Made by a program: the position numbers and the translations under genes
Shown here: positions 6,358-8,272 of the stretch, one piece after another
How the letters are laid out: each line of letters begins with the position of its first letter
How positions within the stretch are numbered: position 1 is the first letter of the stretch
The notes under the pieces: model-generated
The model's database searches: none
Told to the model about the DNA's origin: nothing
What the model saw: only the letters and a program-made list of their open reading frames with translations
Source: JAAYZK01 sp964535025
Lineage (GTDB): Bacteria; Planctomycetota; Phycisphaerae; SM23-33; FEN-1343
Reading direction: 5' to 3'
Length of the DNA: 8,272 nucleotides
NCBI GenBank assembly: GCA_964535025.1
Contig: CAZHRW010000161.1
Coordinates: forward strand, 1 to 8,272

Positions 6358-6386
6358 AGCATACGCCGCTGCCGGCGGGTGTGCAA
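6358..6386 (-). promoter_or_regulatory. Candidate sigma-70-type promoter for the RAM/mntA/hepT/sulfatase unit
   Basis: On the minus strand TTGCAC (6386-6381) and TATGCT (6363-6358) are separated by exactly 17 nt. The matches to consensus are only 3/6 and 4/6, but this is the best-spaced pair in the 171-bp gap in an otherwise very GC-rich region. It would give a leader of about 90 nt. The leader contains a 7-bp inverted repeat (6294-6300 with 6323-6329). A TTGACC further upstream has no suitably spaced -10. Confidence 0.35.
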
Positions 6387-6429
6387 GGTGTCCGTCGCGC
6401 GTGCCCCCGGGGTCAAGCCGTGGCGATGG

Positions 6430-6588
6430 CTACTTGGTCCAGATGACCCAGAGGGCGTGGATAAGGCCGGGGAAATAGCCCAGGAGCGTCAGGAGGATGT
6501 TGAGCCAGAAGTGCATGCCGAACCCCACCTGGAGGAAGACCCCCAGCGGCGGCAGGAGGATGGCGACGATGACCCGAAGAATGTCCAT
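6430..6588 (-). CDS. yqaE: YqaE/Pmp3 family small membrane protein
   Basis: 52 aa, the standard size of this family. Two membrane helices are visible: about 4-22 (LRVIVAILLPPLGVFLQVG) and 28-50 (the stretch starting WLNILLTLLGYFPGLIHAL). The conserved PPLGVFLQ and NILLTLLGYFPGLIHA signatures make the family call firm. In yeast and plants Pmp3 homologues affect membrane potential and salt tolerance; the bacterial role is poorly known. The start is ATG 6588, supported by GGAGG on the minus strand 7 nt upstream. A longer overlapping frame exists but is only the shadow of the PRC-barrel gene. It follows the PRC-barrel gene by 149 bp in the same direction and may share its transcript or have its own promoter; both would fit a stress-response setting. 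Confidence 0.92.
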   Translation of the reverse strand: MDILRVIVAILLPPLGVFLQVGFGMHFWLNILLTLLGYFPGLIHALWVIWTK

Positions 6589-6595
6589 GACACGG

Positions 6596-6600
6596 CCTCC
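6596..6600 (-). promoter_or_regulatory. Ribosome binding site that sets the YqaE/Pmp3 start
   Basis: GGAGG on the minus strand, 7 nt before ATG 6588. It shows that the 52-residue membrane protein is its own gene rather than the tail of the longer open frame extending to 7803. Confidence 0.7.
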
Positions 6601-6626
6601 CGTTGCGCCGGCAGGGCACGGGCGGC

Positions 6627-6650
6627 GGGGGCGCCACCCCCGGCGCCCCC
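6627..6650 (-). terminator. GC-rich hairpin between the PRC-barrel and YqaE genes
   Basis: Perfect 9-bp inverted repeat GGGGGCGCC (6627-6635) and GGCGCCCCC (6642-6650) with a 6-nt loop. It is very stable but has no T-run on either strand, so it is not a canonical intrinsic terminator. It may stabilise the 3' end of the PRC-barrel message or reduce readthrough into the YqaE gene. Confidence 0.4.
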
Positions 6651-6737
6651 GCTCCCGCGCCCGCCGTCCGGCGCTGGTGCTCACGATACCATGCGGCGAC
6701 AGCAGAGGGGAACCGTCGCCCTGACCGGCGGTTCGAC

Positions 6738-8272
6738 CTACTGCTTCTTCTGCATGTCCTCCTGTTGCTTCTTCTGCGAATCCTTCTGCATGTCCTGCCG
6801 GCGCTGCTGGGAGGTGTCTTGGCCGCCCTCCATATAGCCGTACGTCTGCCAGTAGGGTTCTTCGTTGAAGCGCCGGTAGATGCTCTCGACCTCGCTCATC
6901 TGCGTCAGGTCGGGTTCGTTGCCTTCCTCGTAGGCCACCGCCCGCAGCACCTCCTGCGAGACATCCACGCGGGCCACTTCCAGTTGAGGCATGATGTCCA
7001 CCGACGCCCAGGGCACGGTGGCCTTGCGGGCGCCGAGGCCGAGGAAGCCGCCGAACTGCACGATCGAGAACACCGGGCGCCCCTCGCGCATATCGAGGAT
7101 CACGTTCTCGATGCTGCCGAGGTCTTCCTGCTGCATGTTCTTGACGGGCAGGCCCATGATCTGGCTGAGCCGGCGGTACTTCATGTCCCCTTGCGCCCCG
7201 GCGGCGGCCGCCTGCTGGTCCTGGCCCTGCTGGCGGCGGGCCTGCTGGTCGCGGCCGTACTCGCCCTGGGTCGTGCCCGGCACGGACCGCTCGGTCGGCG
7301 ACGTGCCTTCCTGGCGAGCGGCCTGCTGGTCGGCCTGGCCGCCGGGCTGCATGCTCCCCTGCTTCCAGTTCGGGTCGGCCGACTGCGGCCAGTTGTCGGT
7401 TTCGAAGCCCTCCAGCTCCTGCCACTGATCCTTGCTGACCTCCAGCGTGATGCTCTCGATCTTGTTGCGGTCGGTGCGCTGGACGGTCAGGTCGTCCCAC
7501 GGCACGGCGACGTACTTGGTGCCGATGCCGAGGAAGCCTCCCGAGCCGATGGCGACGTAATCGACCTTGTCGCGCTTCTGATTGAGGACCACGTCCTGGA
7601 TCTGCCCGAGCGTCTCGCCGTCGGCGCCCTTGACATCGGTGCCGATCAGCGTGTCGGCGTTGAGCAGTTGAGGCTGGAACTGGCCGGCCTGCTGCTGCTG
7701 TTGCTGCTGCTGCTGGGCGCTCTGCTGGCCGCTCTGCTGGGCGCCCTGTTGGCCGCTTTGCTGTGTCCGCTGTTGGTCCCGGGTCCGGGTCGTCTCGGCC
7801 CACTGGGGCCGGCCCCGGCTGTCGCGGAGCTGGAGGACCTTGTCGGAGGTCTGGATCAGGGCCGCCATCATCACCTCCTCGCCCTCGAACTGCGCCGGGG
7901 CGCCGATGATGATGATCTGATCGCCCTCGCTGAATTCCGCGCCCTGCTGCTGGACGAACTCCTGCGGCCCGACGTGCACCTTCTTCGTCTGGCCGTCGGA
8001 GGTCTTGATCGTCAACATCACGCCCTGCTTGGCCCCCTCGGCGGGCCGGAACGTCTCGGTGCTCTCGATCGTGCCCTGGACCCGCTGGAGCTGCTCGGGC
8101 TGGAACTTCTGGTTGTACGAACTCTGGGGCGACCAGGGATCCTTCTGCCCCTGCGACTCGCGCTGTTGCTGCCCCTCCTGCTGTTGCTGCTGCATTTGCC
8201 CTTCGGCGGTCACGGCGAACAGAAGCGTTGCGGCGACCGCTGCACTAAGGAAGACCACTGTTTTGCGTCCAA
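6738..8272 (-). CDS. Exported glutamine-rich protein with two PRC-barrel domains, 5' end beyond window
   Basis: At least 506 aa; numbering here starts at GTG 8258. The frame stays open to the window edge, and the extra codons read GRKT just before VVFLSAAVAATLLFAVTAEGQ (shown as VVFLSAAVAATLLF and AVTAEGQ). This gives a proper basic n-region to a signal peptide, so the real start is probably outside. Layout: Q-rich linker (21-55); a small beta domain (57-146) with MLTIKTSDGQTKKVHVGP and EGDQIIIIGAP, OB-fold-like; Q-rich repeats (160-195); PRC-barrel 1 (196-275) with GGFLGIGTKYVAVPWDDL; a Q/G-rich linker (276-357); PRC-barrel 2 (358-435) with GGFLGLGARKATVPWASV; then a Q/K/D-rich charged tail. 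PRC-barrels are small beta-barrel adaptor domains found in photosynthetic reaction centre H subunits and RimM. No catalytic motif is visible. Likely a periplasmic or surface protein of unknown role. Confidence 0.85.
   Translation of the reverse strand, partial: GRKTVVFLSAAVAATLLFAVTAEGQMQQQQQEGQQQRESQGQKDPWSPQSSYNQKFQPEQLQRVQGTIESTETFRPAEGAKQGVMLTIKTSDGQTKKVHVGPQEFVQQQGAEFSEGDQIIIIGAPAQFEGEEVMMAALIQTSDKVLQLRDSRGRPQWAETTRTRDQQRTQQSGQQGAQQSGQQSAQQQQQQQQQAGQFQPQLLNADTLIGTDVKGADGETLGQIQDVVLNQKRDKVDYVAIGSGGFLGIGTKYVAVPWDDLTVQRTDRNKIESITLEVSKDQWQELEGFETDNWPQSADPNWKQGSMQPGGQADQQAARQEGTSPTERSVPGTTQGEYGRDQQARRQQGQDQQAAAAGAQGDMKYRRLSQIMGLPVKNMQQEDLGSIENVILDMREGRPVFSIVQFGGFLGLGARKATVPWASVDIMPQLEVARVDVSQEVLRAVAYEEGNEPDLTQMSEVESIYRRFNEEPYWQTYGYMEGGQDTSQQRRQDMQKDSQKKQQEDMQKKQ
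7689..7715 (-). repeat. CAG/CAA trinucleotide tract coding nine glutamines
   Basis: Nine in-frame glutamine codons on the minus strand: four CAG, one CAA, four CAG. The tract lies in the linker before the first PRC-barrel. It is a candidate for slippage-based length change, and any change by whole codons keeps the frame. Confidence 0.85.
7713..7760 (-). repeat. Two tandem 24-bp units coding QSGQQGAQ and QSGQQSAQ
   Basis: Units 7713-7736 and 7737-7760 differ at 3 of 24 bases, two of them silent. They form an 8-residue tandem repeat directly before the polyglutamine tract, showing local duplication within the linker. Confidence 0.8.

Noticed and set aside
7686..7775. CRISPR-like or regulatory direct repeats
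   Set aside because: They are in-frame glutamine codon repeats without spacers.
6430..7803. 457-codon minus-strand frame that ends in the YqaE/Pmp3 sequence
   Set aside because: Only the last 52 codons are a real protein. The upstream part is the shadow of the PRC-barrel gene, and a GGAGG site marks the internal start.

Overview
This is a GC-rich window (roughly 65-70% by eye) from a bacterium that looks like a planctomycete, probably of the Phycisphaerae type. That placement is inference. It rests on two exported proteins of planctomycete-style paralogous families, a sigma-linked membrane protein with the start 'LTPAERELE', a CxPxR sulfatase and very GC-rich codon use. No rRNA or other marker gene is present to confirm it.

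The left half (1-3780) reads rightward. It holds the 3' part of an ECF sigma factor gene, cut by the window edge. A single-pass membrane protein follows, probably the partner or anti-sigma factor, and overlaps the sigma gene by 43 nt. Next are two exported proteins of unknown function (475 and 447 aa). Genes one to three are chained by overlaps (43 nt, then ATGA), and the fourth follows after 37 nt that contain part of an 8-bp hairpin. Both exported proteins end in a module resembling the soluble part of a pseudopilin, without the N-terminal pilin helix.

The right half reads leftward (8272-3784) and meets the first cluster tail-to-tail with only 3 bp between stop codons. In transcription order it holds: an exported glutamine-rich protein with two PRC-barrel domains (5' end outside the window); a 52-aa YqaE/Pmp3 membrane protein; a stand-alone AsnC/Lrp-type ligand-binding (RAM) domain protein with a plausible promoter and strong ribosome binding site; a complete MntA-HepT type VII toxin-antitoxin pair; and a formylglycine-type sulfatase.

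The toxin-antitoxin pair is hand-counted at about 60% GC, below its neighbours, and may be an insertion. It sits directly upstream of the sulfatase, so one message could carry RAM protein, antitoxin, toxin and sulfatase. The hepT ribosome binding site lies in one arm of a small hairpin inside mntA, which suggests toxin translation is coupled to antitoxin translation.

I see no rRNA, tRNA, insertion sequence, CRISPR array or origin. No stretch over 300 bp lacks a gene. I do not see a clearly new multi-gene system. The points most worth checking are the sigma-linked exported proteins with pseudopilin-like tails, the coupling of HepT-MntA to a sulfatase, and the exported Q-rich PRC-barrel protein.
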